This document shows, piece by piece, positions 8,110 through 16,106 of a stretch of 64,000 nt of DNA. The DNA is from Hymenobacter sp. BRD128. Lineage in GTDB: Bacteria; Bacteroidota; Bacteroidia; Cytophagales; Hymenobacteraceae. Under the pieces are notes generated by a model. The model saw only the letters and a program-made list of their open reading frames with translations. It was not told where the DNA came from and did not search any database. The stretch is from assembly GCF_013256625.1 (NCBI RefSeq), contig NZ_CP053908.1, positions 3,162,001-3,226,000 on the forward strand. Reading direction: 5' to 3'. Every line of letters begins with the position of its first letter. Position 1 is the stretch's first letter. Made by a program: the position numbers and the translations under genes.

Positions 8110-8313
8110 ATGAAAAGTACCATTTCAACTAGGCAGCGATTTGCCTGTCTTACCTCTCTGCCGCCCGATTATTTGGTCGCTCCAGCCGAACGCGACTTTA
8201 CTACGCTGGATGGCCGCATAGTGCCCCGGGCCCTGGGCGAAATGGCTTTGCGCCAGCATACAGCACTATTAGTTGGTGGCCTACTCATTGGCGAGTGGCC
8301 CGAGCAGCTTTAA
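8110..8313 (+). CDS. small hypothetical protein
   Basis: 67 residues from ATG at 8110, mixed composition, GC content like normal coding DNA, no signal peptide (basic start MKSTISTRQRF) and no membrane segment. No family recognised. It is isolated: AT-rich DNA precedes it and a terminator belonging to the opposite strand follows. It could be the last gene of the peptide/Opp locus or an unrelated small protein. Confidence 0.4.
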   Translation: MKSTISTRQRFACLTSLPPDYLVAPAERDFTTLDGRIVPRALGEMALRQHTALLVGGLLIGEWPEQL

Positions 8314-8468
8314 CCCCGGTTCACAAAAAATAACAAATAGCAGCACAAACAATCATTTTTAACGCAGCGCGATTTGGTTTGACCCCTACTTCATTTCTTA
8401 TCTACTAGTCCGTTTATCAACGTCCACTTATTGTCCCCCAAGTATTTTAGAAGCGGAAGGCTTATAGC

Positions 8469-8505
8469 AAAAAAAGCCCGCTGGCAATGCCAGCGGGCCT
8501 TTTTG
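8469..8505 (-). terminator. intrinsic terminator, bidirectional form
   Basis: Perfect 10-bp stem GCCCGCTGGC / GCCAGCGGGC (8476-8485, 8489-8498) with an A7 run before and a T5 run after, so it can work on both strands. It lies 14 bases past the stop of the minus-strand reductase gene. Confidence 0.85.
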
Positions 8506-8518
8506 TTTAGCAGGCTTG

Positions 8519-9424
8519 CTAGAGGGCCAGCTGCCGCTGCACCAGGGCTAGCCCATCGGCAAAAGAATGCGGCTGGTAGCCTAGCTCTCGCTCGGCCTTA
8601 GCAATGCAAAAGCCGGTGCGCAGCGGCCGACGCGCCGGCTGGGTAAAAATCTGACCATCAACCCTTTCTAGTAATGTCGCATCGAGCCCAAAGGTAGTGG
8701 CTACCTGCTGGGCCATCTGGAAGGGCGTGAGCAGTTCGGGCCCGCTGAGGTGAAAAATACCTTGAGCCGATTGCCGGGCCAGCAGCCAGCAGCCCTGAGC
8801 TAAGTCCTCGGCTAGGGTGGGCGTGCGCCACTGGTCATCTACCACCTTGATTTTTTGACCTTTGCGCAGCGACTCATATACCCAAAGCACCAGATTGCTG
8901 CGGCCGGCGACTAGCGAAGTGCCATACACGAGTACGGTGCGGGCAATGGCCCAGCGCAGCCCGGCCGTGCGCTGCACCGCCTGCTCGGCAGCCAGCTTGC
9001 TAGCTCCGTAGTGGCTGATGGGGTCAGGCAGCGCCTCCTCGCTCAGCAGCGCCTCGGTGCCGTTGAAAATGAAATCGGTGCTGAGGTGCGTGAGGTGCAC
9101 ATCGAGCTGGGCGCATGCGGCAGCCAGGTGCGCTACTGCCGTTACGTTCTGGCTCCAGCAGGCCGCCTGGTTTAGCTCGCACTCGTCGACCTGCGTCATG
9201 GCTGCCGTGTGGATAACGTGGGTGGGCCGCTGCTGCCCCAGCACTTGCTGCACCTTGCTAGCATCGGTCACGTCGAGCGGCACAAAGTGCAGGGTTGGAT
9301 AGCTGGTAGCCAGCCGGTTGGCCCCGCGCGCCGTGGCCACTAGCTCTATGCCGGAAGTTTGGTGCAGCAGCGCCACAAGCTTCTGGCCGAGCAAGCCGTT
9401 GGAACCGGTAAGGAGAATTTTCAC
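8519..9424 (-). CDS. RmlD-like dTDP-4-dehydrorhamnose reductase / sugar nucleotide reductase
   Basis: 301 residues, the family length. N-terminal Rossmann motif GSNGLLG (7-13), STDFIF (115-120) and the catalytic YGASK with Tyr139 and Lys143 are all in place. RmlD reduces dTDP-4-keto-rhamnose to dTDP-rhamnose; isolated Bacteroidetes copies without rmlA/B/C nearby may act on another sugar nucleotide. It is last in a run of minus-strand genes, 6 bases after the cyclophilin gene, and is followed by a strong terminator. Confidence 0.82.
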   Translation of the reverse strand: MKILLTGSNGLLGQKLVALLHQTSGIELVATARGANRLATSYPTLHFVPLDVTDASKVQQVLGQQRPTHVIHTAAMTQVDECELNQAACWSQNVTAVAHLAAACAQLDVHLTHLSTDFIFNGTEALLSEEALPDPISHYGASKLAAEQAVQRTAGLRWAIARTVLVYGTSLVAGRSNLVLWVYESLRKGQKIKVVDDQWRTPTLAEDLAQGCWLLARQSAQGIFHLSGPELLTPFQMAQQVATTFGLDATLLERVDGQIFTQPARRPLRTGFCIAKAERELGYQPHSFADGLALVQRQLAL

Positions 9425-9430
9425 GCGCCG

Positions 9431-10075
9431 CTAGTATTTATATCCGTACAACTCACTGATTTTCTTTTTCTTGAGCTTCTCCACGCGCATGTTCATTTTG
9501 AGGTCGGCGAGAGGCCGGTCGCGGCTATCGCGGGGTAACGCGGCTATTTTATCAATAACTTCTTGCCCTTGAATGACCTGCCCGAACACGGTATATTGCC
9601 CGTCCAAAAAATGGGTACCCTGGTGGCTGCCGACAATATAAAACTGACTGCTGTTGCTAGCCCGCTGCGGATTGACAAAATCGGCCTGACGGGCGGCGGC
9701 CACGGCTCCGTAGTCGTGCCGATGGCCGGCGGCCAGCTCGGCCGGGATAGTAGGGTCGCCCGCCGGCCCCTGGCCGTCGTTGGTGGGGTCAGCATCCTTG
9801 GAGTTGGGGTCGCCACCCTGCACCATAAAATTAGGAATAACCCGGTGAAAAGTCGTGCCGCTGTAATAGCCGCTAGCCGCCTTTTTCAAAAAATTGGTCC
9901 GGTGCAACGGCGTGTCTTCAAACAAGATAAGCCGAATATCGCCCAGGCTGGTAGTGATAGTCACTACCTCATCTTTTTTGCTACTTTTCGGTGGTTTAGC
10001 AGCCAGCAACGGGAGGCTTAGCGCTACTCCAAGTACCAGTGCCACGGCGCAGCGTAGGCGACTAGGCCAATTCAT
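9431..10075 (-). CDS. cyclophilin-type peptidyl-prolyl cis-trans isomerase
   Basis: 214 residues when started at ATG 10073-10075; the frame is open further upstream but that part would overlap hemC and has no cyclophilin character, while this start gives a clean signal peptide (ALVLGVALSLPLLAA). Cyclophilin core: FHRVIPNFMVQGGD (76-89), QFYIV and a C-terminal FGQVIQGQEVIDKI. The catalytic Arg is in FHRVI (Arg78). It should assist protein folding in the periplasm. The C terminus is Lys-rich. Confidence 0.9.
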   Translation of the reverse strand: MNWPSRLRCAVALVLGVALSLPLLAAKPPKSSKKDEVVTITTSLGDIRLILFEDTPLHRTNFLKKAASGYYSGTTFHRVIPNFMVQGGDPNSKDADPTNDGQGPAGDPTIPAELAAGHRHDYGAVAAARQADFVNPQRASNSSQFYIVGSHQGTHFLDGQYTVFGQVIQGQEVIDKIAALPRDSRDRPLADLKMNMRVEKLKKKKISELYGYKY

Positions 10076-10130
10076 AGGCAAAAGATGAAATAGTTGTGAG
10101 TAGCAAAAATAACGTCGCCGCCCCAAAGCA

Positions 10131-11072
10131 TTACTGCTCGCCCCGGTGCTCGCGAATGCTGGCCAGGATAGCCGCGCCTCCGTGCCCCAGCACGTGTTCG
10201 GCCACGGCCATACCCAGGCCCTCGGCCTGGGCGGCGGGGGCAGTCTGAGTGAAATCGACGTATTCCTCGCCGCTGAGGCTGATGAGGCCGCCGTGCAGGT
10301 GCATATCGCCGGCCTCGGTGAGGCTAGCCAGGGCAAACGAGGGGATGCTGCACCCGCCTTCCATCGTCCGCAAAAAGGCGCGCTCGGCCAGCAGGCAACG
10401 GTGGGTAGCCGGGTGGTCGAGGGCTTGCTTTACCTTCTCTTTCAAGGCTTTGTCCAGAAAACGTGAGCATTCGACGGCGATGCTGCCCTGGCCCACGGGC
10501 GGCACGAAGCGCTCGGCGGGTAGCACGTGCCGGATAAGGTGGTCGTAGCCCATGCGGTGCACGCCGGCGTAGGCCAGCACCAGGGCGTCGTACTGACCTT
10601 CTTCGAGCTTGCGCACGCGGGTTTGAAGGTTGCCGCGCGCCTCGGCGGTGCTGGCCAGGGGGTAAAAACGGCGCAGCAACGCCTTGCGCCGGGTGCTGCT
10701 GGTACCCAGCAGAATACCGGCCCGGCCGATGTCAAAATTTTCCTGAAAGCTGATAACCACGTCGTTGACCTGCTCGCGCTCCAGAAAAGCCAGCAGCTCC
10801 AGGTCGGGCGGAATAGTGCTTTGCACATCCTTGGCCGAGTGCACGGCCAGGTGGGTATCACCCCGGCGCAGGCTTTCTTCCAGTTCTTCGGTGAAGACGC
10901 CCTTGGCCCCGATTTTGGCCAGCGAACGGTCGAGCACTTGGTCGCCCACGGTTTGCATGGGCACAATTTCAGTGGCCAGGCCGGCTTGGTTGAGCAGGCT
11001 AGCCACGTGCTCGGTTTGCCACAGGGCGAGGCGCGAGGCGCGGGTGGCCAGGCGAATAACAGATTCAGACAT
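10131..11072 (-). CDS. hemC: hydroxymethylbilane synthase (porphobilinogen deaminase)
   Basis: 313 residues. It polymerises four porphobilinogens into hydroxymethylbilane in haem synthesis. Visible: N-terminal ATRASRLALWQT, HSAKDV with catalytic Asp82, STRRKALLRR, RGNLQTRVRKL, and Cys241 in GGCSIP that binds the dipyrromethane cofactor. No other haem genes are adjacent. ATG at 11072. Downstream cyclophilin begins 55 bases later. Confidence 0.96.
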   Translation of the reverse strand: MSESVIRLATRASRLALWQTEHVASLLNQAGLATEIVPMQTVGDQVLDRSLAKIGAKGVFTEELEESLRRGDTHLAVHSAKDVQSTIPPDLELLAFLEREQVNDVVISFQENFDIGRAGILLGTSSTRRKALLRRFYPLASTAEARGNLQTRVRKLEEGQYDALVLAYAGVHRMGYDHLIRHVLPAERFVPPVGQGSIAVECSRFLDKALKEKVKQALDHPATHRCLLAERAFLRTMEGGCSIPSFALASLTEAGDMHLHGGLISLSGEEYVDFTQTAPAAQAEGLGMAVAEHVLGHGGAAILASIREHRGEQ

Positions 11073-11093
11073 AACTAATTAGTAGCTGAGCGC

Positions 11094-12035
11094 TTAGTCT
11101 TTAGGCAATAGCAGTGGGTGGAAGCGCAGCCCATTCAACCGATTAAATTCGAGCGAGGGGGCCGGAATCTTAAAAAACTGCCCGGCACTGACCAGCGGCT
11201 GGGCGCTTGAGCCGTTGAGGCCCGGCAGGCGGGCGAGCGTGACATCGGGCGACAAATAAAACTGGCGATAGCGGGTGAATTTCACCTCCTGACCATTGGC
11301 GTCGAAATAAGGCGGGTTGGCGTGGCCGCCGGTCATGCCGCTGCCGCTGTAGCCCAGGTCGAGGGCTAGCCAGCGCGGAAACGACGGCCCCACGGGCAGC
11401 ACCGAGGCCAGGTTCAGCGAAAGCCAGTACTGCTGGCCGTTGTAGTCCTTTAGCATCTGATTGCCAACGGTATGACCTAGCAAATTGGGCCGATAAGGCG
11501 GGTAGATGCTCTGGCGCCAGCCGTAGCGCAAATTCACTTTTTGCTCGCCCCAGCCGTATTGCTGGCCCATAAACAGCCCGATGCCGGTGAGGTTGGCGGC
11601 CATGTCGCCCTTCGAAAAGCCCCAGCCCTCGGAGCGACCGTCAAACAGCTCAATGGTAGTTTGATACAGCAGCGCGATGAGGCCGCCGGTGAGCACCGAA
11701 GCCCGCTCATTGACCCCGCTCCAGCGAAACAGCTCGTACTCGCCCCGGCTGATGGCGTAGGCGGTGGTGGCGTGGCCCACCTTGTCCATTTGCAGCCACT
11801 CGCCGTTGTCGTTGAAGGCGTGGAACGGCACGCGCTTGGTATACCAGGTTTTGCCTAAGAAGTAGGAAGTCAGCGCGTAAACTGCCGCCGTGCCCACCAC
11901 CACGCCGATAAAGCGGCCCTGATTGATGCCGGTGTTCGTGCCAGGGTCGGGGGCGGGCACTCCTACCTGCGCCCGCGCCGGCTGGCCTAGCCCCAGGCCG
12001 GCAGCAAGCAGAAACGAATACAGGCGGTGGCGCAT
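11094..12035 (-). CDS. DUF2279 family exported protein
   Basis: 313 residues with a signal peptide (FLLAAGLGLGQPARAQ). Residues about 80-180 carry the DUF2279 pattern (LQMDKVGHATTAY, TIELFDGRSEGWGFSKGD), found in predicted periplasmic or membrane-associated proteins of unknown function with the KxGH motif. The remaining C-terminal half reads like strands of a membrane-associated domain. A 32-base palindrome separates it from holB upstream. Confidence 0.72.
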   Translation of the reverse strand: MRHRLYSFLLAAGLGLGQPARAQVGVPAPDPGTNTGINQGRFIGVVVGTAAVYALTSYFLGKTWYTKRVPFHAFNDNGEWLQMDKVGHATTAYAISRGEYELFRWSGVNERASVLTGGLIALLYQTTIELFDGRSEGWGFSKGDMAANLTGIGLFMGQQYGWGEQKVNLRYGWRQSIYPPYRPNLLGHTVGNQMLKDYNGQQYWLSLNLASVLPVGPSFPRWLALDLGYSGSGMTGGHANPPYFDANGQEVKFTRYRQFYLSPDVTLARLPGLNGSSAQPLVSAGQFFKIPAPSLEFNRLNGLRFHPLLLPKD

Positions 12036-12059
12036 CGGGCAAAGGTCGTCAGGAAAAGC

Positions 12060-12091
12060 AGTAGCGCGCAGCGCCGGCGCTGCGCGCTACT
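12060..12091. repeat. perfect 32-bp palindrome over the holB stop region
   Basis: Bases 12061-12090 read GTAGCGCGCAGCGCC then its exact reverse complement with no loop, and the flanking A/T pair extends it to 32. It begins with GTAG and ends with CTAC, and its end overlaps the first base of the holB stop codon. No T-run follows, so it is not an ordinary terminator; REP-like hairpin is the best reading. Confidence 0.75.
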
Positions 12092-13223
12092 AGGCGCGGC
12101 GCAGCTGCTGGCCCAGGCGCAGGGAAGCATCGACGAAGACCATGCGTGGGTTGGCGTTGCGCTCGATGTGGTAGTGCGCCGTATTCAGCTCCTCGCTGAG
12201 CTGGTCGGCGTTGCGGGCAGTCACAAACTTGCTGAAACCTTGCACGAATTGCTGCTCACCGCTGGGCAGGTGCGGCACCATGTGCGGGTCGATGCCGAAG
12301 AGCAACACCTTGCGCAACAACCCTAGCGAAAAGCTGAGCTGCTCCTTCTGGTTTTCGCGGCCCATCTTCTGGAACTCGTCGGCGAGGGCCAGCACTTCGG
12401 TCATTTTCAAGGTAAAGCACTTGCGCATCCACTTGATAAAGAACTCGGCGTAGTCGTGGTCGGCGCTTTGCTCGCGGCTGGCGATGGCCGCGCCCAGGTT
12501 GCCCTCGGCCAGCTGCGCCACCTGGCGGGCCTTCGCCTCAGGCACGTGGTAGTGCGCAGTCAAATAAGTAGTTATATCATCTTCCGAGAACGGGCGCACT
12601 GCCACCGGCTGCACCCGGCTGATGATGGTAGGCAGCAGCCGCTCGGGCTCGTTGCTAACCAGCAGAAACACCGTGGCGGGCGGCGGCTCTTCCAGCAGCT
12701 TGAGCACGGCATTGGCGGCAGCCGGGTGCATCAGCTCGGGCAGCCAGATAATCACGAGCTTAAACCGCGCCTCAAACGCCTTGAGTGACACGAGCTTGAG
12801 CAGCTGCCCGGCCTCTTCCTTTGAGATACTGCCCTGCTTGTTTTCGGCCCCAATGTGCTGCATCCAGTCGTTGAAGCCCTGGTAAGGGCTTTCGGCCAGA
12901 AAGGTGCGCCACTCGGCCATAAACTTGCCGCTGGTGGCATCCTTGGGCACCGCCTTGGTGGTAGTAGTGGGCAGAATAAAGTTGAGGTCAGGGTGAGCCA
13001 GCTTGATGATTTTCAAGCAGGCCGGGCAGTGACCGCAACTATCGGCGGCATCGTCGGTGCGGCTTTCACAGTTGAGGTATTGGGCGTAGGCGAGGGCTAG
13101 CGGCAGCGCCGCCGAACCCTCGGCCCCGCGAAACAGCTGGGCGTGCGCCACGTGCCCGCGCTGCACCGACTGGCGCAGCACCTGCTTGAGGGTAGTTTGG
13201 TTGGGGATGTCGGCGAACAGCAC
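12090..13223 (-). CDS. holB: DNA polymerase III subunit delta-prime
   Basis: 377 residues. A clamp-loader AAA+ subunit: the P-loop region is degenerate (FRGAEGSAALPLA), as usual for delta-prime, while the zinc module is intact (Cys52, Cys63, Cys66, Cys69 in CGHCPAC). LKLLEEPPPATVFLLVSNEPERLLPTI is the classic segment leading to the SRC-like ISRVQP. The next gene upstream starts only a few bases away, so co-transcription is likely. Confidence 0.93.
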   Translation of the reverse strand: MLFADIPNQTTLKQVLRQSVQRGHVAHAQLFRGAEGSAALPLALAYAQYLNCESRTDDAADSCGHCPACLKIIKLAHPDLNFILPTTTTKAVPKDATSGKFMAEWRTFLAESPYQGFNDWMQHIGAENKQGSISKEEAGQLLKLVSLKAFEARFKLVIIWLPELMHPAAANAVLKLLEEPPPATVFLLVSNEPERLLPTIISRVQPVAVRPFSEDDITTYLTAHYHVPEAKARQVAQLAEGNLGAAIASREQSADHDYAEFFIKWMRKCFTLKMTEVLALADEFQKMGRENQKEQLSFSLGLLRKVLLFGIDPHMVPHLPSGEQQFVQGFSKFVTARNADQLSEELNTAHYHIERNANPRMVFVDASLRLGQQLRRA

Positions 13224-13226
13224 TAC

Positions 13227-13517
13227 TTAAAACTTAAAAATCATTGCTTCTAACACCATAAGTAATTGGAGCAACACATACCAGCCAATAACTACTCCTA
13301 CTACAGCTACCAACCTTTCGCCTACTGCTGTGAAGTGGTGAACGGCCCACCATAATCCAACTCCTCCGAGTAGCCAGTAAACGCCGATTATCAACTTTGC
13401 CACTGGCTGCACCTCGCTCATAGTCAAAGATATAATTGGCAAAAAAGATATTACCAGTAACCCTACTCCGCTTAGTAGGTAGCCCATGGTATTCAATTTT
13501 GGTTTCGTCGGATTCAT
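13227..13517 (-). CDS. small membrane protein, unknown
   Basis: 96 residues from ATG 13515-13517 (the open frame extends further but lacks coding character and approaches the next gene). Three hydrophobic segments: about 10-30 (LLSGVGLLVISFLPIISL), 40-57 (LIIGVYWLLGGVGLWW) and 68-92. No family recognised. GC is lower than in its neighbours. It sits 3 bases from holB, so it may be translated from the same message. Confidence 0.6.
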   Translation of the reverse strand: MNPTKPKLNTMGYLLSGVGLLVISFLPIISLTMSEVQPVAKLIIGVYWLLGGVGLWWAVHHFTAVGERLVAVVGVVIGWYVLLQLLMVLEAMIFKF

Positions 13518-13554
13518 ACCAGTCAGATTTATCCAATTATAGCAGGCAATGTAA

Positions 13555-14760
13555 TCAAGAAACCTTATCCCAAACTCTATCCTCTTCCGTCTGCTTAAAA
13601 ACCTCCGCGATAATGCCTTGTTCCACGGCATCATAGGCTAGCCCGCGGCGGCCCATCACACGCTCGGCCACCTCGGCAAACTTGTTGAGTTTGAAGGTCT
13701 CAAAACCGGCCGCCCCGCCCCAGCTGAAGCTAGGGATGAAGGTGCGCGGGAAGCCGGCACCGAAGACATTAGCCCCCACGCCGACCACCGTGCCGGTGTT
13801 GAACATGGTGTTGATGCCGGCCTTGGCGTGGTCGCCCATGAGCAGGCCGCAGAAGGTTTGGCCGGTATCGACAAAGCGCTTGGCGGCGTGGCTCCACACT
13901 TTCACCGGGGCGTAGTTGTTCTTGAGGTTCGAGGTATTGGTATCGGCCCCGAGGTTGCACCACTCGCCAATAATCGAGTTGCCGAGGTAGCCATCGTGGC
14001 CTTTGTTGCTGTAGCCCAGTAGGATACTGTTGCCGATTTCCCCGCCCACCTTGCAGTAGGGCCCGATGGTGTTGTCGCCGCGCAGCCGCACACCCGCGTT
14101 GGCCACCGCGCCTTCGCACAGGGCTAGCGGACCTTTCAGAATGGCGCCTTCCTGCACTTCCGCATTTTTGCCCAGGTAAATGGGGCCGGCCTCGGCGTTC
14201 AGAATCGCGGCGCGAATTTTTACGCCTTCTTCGATAAAGATATTTTCGGGCGCATACACCAGGGTGTGGGCGTCGCCCACCGGCTGCGAGGTGCGCCCAG
14301 CCGTGAGCAGCTTAAAATCCTGCCGAATCTCGGCGCCATTGCGCAGAAACAGGTGCCAGGGCCGCTCGATTACGGAGACATCTTCCAGCGCCTGGCGCAC
14401 TTCCAGGCCGTCCTGGATGAGCTCGGCCACCTTAGAGGCGTCGGCCAGGTGGGCAGCCACCAGCGTTTCGCCGCAATAAAGGCCCTGGCCGGGGCGCAGC
14501 GCCAGCACCTGGCGGGCCAGCAGGTCGTCAGGACAAGCCGCGCCGTTTACCACCAGTGCTGGGCCGGCCACGTGGCCGGCCGGAAACTTGGCCTGCAAAT
14601 ACGGCTGCGTGAGGTAGCCTACCGAGCTGGGGGCTAGCCGGCGCTCCCACTTTTCGGCGATGGTGAGGATGCCGCAGCGCAGCGCCGCCACCGGCCGCGT
14701 GAACGTGAGCGGCAGCAGGTGCGGCCGGATAGCCGGGTCGTCGAACAGCAGAAGATGCAT
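13555..14760 (-). CDS. alternative GlmU-type sugar nucleotidyltransferase/acetyltransferase
   Basis: 401 residues, starting MHLLLFDDPAIRPHLLPLTFTRP. It resembles the Bacteroidetes family described as alternative bacterial GlmU: a nucleotidyltransferase-like N-terminal half (about 1-190) and a left-handed beta-helix of hexapeptide repeats (about 200-340, e.g. IYLGKNAEVQEGAILKGP). It is expected to make UDP-N-acetylglucosamine for peptidoglycan and lipid A. SNLKNNYAPVKVW is the conserved segment near the acetyl-CoA site. ATG at 14760, preceded by a clear -7 box. Confidence 0.85.
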   Translation of the reverse strand: MHLLLFDDPAIRPHLLPLTFTRPVAALRCGILTIAEKWERRLAPSSVGYLTQPYLQAKFPAGHVAGPALVVNGAACPDDLLARQVLALRPGQGLYCGETLVAAHLADASKVAELIQDGLEVRQALEDVSVIERPWHLFLRNGAEIRQDFKLLTAGRTSQPVGDAHTLVYAPENIFIEEGVKIRAAILNAEAGPIYLGKNAEVQEGAILKGPLALCEGAVANAGVRLRGDNTIGPYCKVGGEIGNSILLGYSNKGHDGYLGNSIIGEWCNLGADTNTSNLKNNYAPVKVWSHAAKRFVDTGQTFCGLLMGDHAKAGINTMFNTGTVVGVGANVFGAGFPRTFIPSFSWGGAAGFETFKLNKFAEVAERVMGRRGLAYDAVEQGIIAEVFKQTEEDRVWDKVS

Positions 14761-14815
14761 GGTGGGAAAAGGTTGGCGGTGGCTTTTTAATAAAGAGCCA
14801 GCAGTGGCGGAAAAA

Positions 14816-14823
14816 CAAATTTA
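14816..14823 (-). promoter_or_regulatory. -7 promoter box of the GlmU-like gene
   Basis: On the minus strand TAAATTTG matches TAnnTTTG, 56 bases before the ATG at 14760. A TTTG 23 bases further upstream lies in the T-run of the rpmE2 terminator, a slightly long spacing for the -33 box. Confidence 0.5.
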
Positions 14824-14847
14824 CGGTGGCCAGCCGGGTAGGCCGGC

Positions 14848-14885
14848 AAAAAAAAGCTCCTCCCGAGGTAATCGGAAGGAGCTTT
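14848..14885 (-). terminator. terminator of the L31 gene
   Basis: A 14-bp stem with one mismatch, AAAGCTCCTCCCGA against TCGGAAGGAGCTTT, loop GGTAA, followed on the minus strand by eight Ts. It lies about 50 bases after the L31 stop. Confidence 0.85.
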
Positions 14886-14932
14886 GAAAAGCTGGCGGCG
14901 GCCAGCCGAAAGCCAGGAGCGGCAGCCAGAAA

Positions 14933-15202
14933 CTATTCTTTGCCTGCGCTGCTCTGCGCCTTGTTGGCGTAGCGGCTGCGGAATTTCTCCACGCGGCCGG
15001 CCGTGTCGATGAACATATTTTTGCCCGTGTAGAAGGGGTGCGAAGCGCTGCTTACTTCGATTTTAATCACCGGGTAGGTGTTGCCGTCTTCCCACTGAAT
15101 GGTCTCAGCCGAGGTCATCGTGGAGCGGGTAATAAATTTAAAGTCCGACGAGGTGTCCTGAAAAACTACCTGACGGTACTCGGGGTGCGTGTCCTTTTTC
15201 AT
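14933..15202 (-). CDS. rpmE2: 50S ribosomal protein L31 type B
   Basis: 89 residues, beginning [16 protein letters not shown] and including [32 protein letters not shown], the zinc-free type B form: the Cys residues of type A L31 are absent. Type B is the usual form in Bacteroidetes. Transcribed as a single gene from its own promoter with a strong terminator. Confidence 0.96.
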   Translation of the reverse strand: MKKDTHPEYRQVVFQDTSSDFKFITRSTMTSAETIQWEDGNTYPVIKIEVSSASHPFYTGKNMFIDTAGRVEKFRSRYANKAQSSAGKE

Positions 15203-15256
15203 ATACGGGAGGGCCTATTTACCTGTTAAACCCTGCCGGTTTTGCGGAAGGGACTG

Positions 15257-15287
15257 CAAAAGTACGCATTAGCTAGGATAAAATCAA
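15257..15287 (-). promoter_or_regulatory. promoter of rpmE2
   Basis: Minus strand: TTG (bases 15285-15287), 20-base spacer, TACTTTTG (15257-15264). This fits the Bacteroidetes -33/-7 consensus well. Transcription would start near 15250, about 50 bases before the L31 ATG. Confidence 0.75.
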
Positions 15288-15435
15288 CCTACGGCGACAA
15301 GATACCGCCTAGCCACCCGGCCTATTGAGCCTGGCGGGCAAGGGCGTGGGGCACCTGCCCAAGGTGAAGCGCCCGCCCGCCGTTATTTCGCCAAAAATTT
15401 TGGGCTAGCGTCTTCTTATTCTTTCTCCTACCGCC

Positions 15436-16050
15436 ATGCGCCTGTGCTTCGCCTCTAATAATGCCCACAAGCTCGATGAAATCAGGCCGCTGCTACCGGC
15501 TGCTGTGCAGCTGCTAAGCCTAGCCGACATTGGCTGCCGCGAGGAGCTGCCCGAAACCCAGCCCACGCTGGAGGGCAACGCCCGCCAGAAGGCGCAGTAC
15601 GTGTGGGACCACTATGGCGTGGCCTGCTTTGCCGACGACACCGGGCTGGAGGTAGACGCCCTGGGCGGCGCGCCCGGCGTGTACTCGGCCCGCTACGCGG
15701 GACCCCAGCGCGAGGCCGCCGACAACGTGGCCAAGCTGCTGCGCGAGCTAGCCACCCAGCCCCACCGCCAGGCGCGCTTTCGCACCGTTATCTCGCTGGT
15801 ACGCAGCTCCAGTGATGCGCACGAGTTTAGCGGCGAGGTGGCGGGCGTTATCGCGGCGGCGCCCATTGGGCGGGGCGGCTTTGGCTACGACCCAGTGTTC
15901 GTGCCCAGCGAGGGTGACGGCCGCACATTTGCCGAAATGACCCTGGCCGAGAAAAATATGCTCAGCCACCGGGCGCGGGCAGTGGCGGAGCTACTGGGCT
16001 TTTTGAATGTAGAATTGGGAATTAGGCAGGAAGAATCGCCGTCCGAATAA
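15436..16050 (+). CDS. rdgB: non-canonical purine NTP pyrophosphatase (RdgB/HAM1)
   Basis: 204 residues. Hydrolyses dITP/XTP to monophosphates, keeping deaminated purines out of nucleic acids. Family motifs: FASNNAHKLDEI (5-16), FADDTGLEVDALGGAPGVYSARYAG, GFGYDPVFVP and SHRARA. The natural protein appears to end near GFL; the last 15 or so residues (ending RQEESPSE) are encoded by a palindromic element that overlaps the stop, with the same reading phase as a similar element in hrpB. Confidence 0.93.
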   Translation: MRLCFASNNAHKLDEIRPLLPAAVQLLSLADIGCREELPETQPTLEGNARQKAQYVWDHYGVACFADDTGLEVDALGGAPGVYSARYAGPQREAADNVAKLLRELATQPHRQARFRTVISLVRSSSDAHEFSGEVAGVIAAAPIGRGGFGYDPVFVPSEGDGRTFAEMTLAEKNMLSHRARAVAELLGFLNVELGIRQEESPSE

Positions 16051-16081
16051 TTCCTCCTGCCTGATTCTCCATTCCAAATTC
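16005..16081. repeat. palindromic element at the rdgB/udk junction
   Basis: Imperfect inverted repeat: arms 16005-16036 and 16050-16081 (about 5 mismatches in the inner 27 bases), loop around TCGCCGTCCGAATA. Shared words with the hrpB element at 46694-46767: GAATCGCCG in the loop start and AATTCCTC opening the right arm. It supplies the end of rdgB and abuts the udk promoter. Confidence 0.65.
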
Positions 16082-16089
16082 AGAAAACC

Positions 16090-16097
16090 TACCTTTG
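16090..16097 (+). promoter_or_regulatory. -7 promoter box of udk
   Basis: TACCTTTG ends 9 bases before the ATG at 16107, leaving a leader of only about 4-5 bases. No TTG at the expected distance, since the palindromic element sits there. Confidence 0.5.
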
Positions 16098-16106
16098 CCC
16101 TCCGTT

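Noticed and set aside
9431..10336. Cyclophilin starting at 10336
   Set aside because: The extra 87 residues overlap hemC and have no domain; ATG at 10075 gives a signal peptide.
16095..16106. TTG start for udk
   Set aside because: The TTG is part of the TACCTTTG promoter box; ATG 16107 precedes the conserved start.
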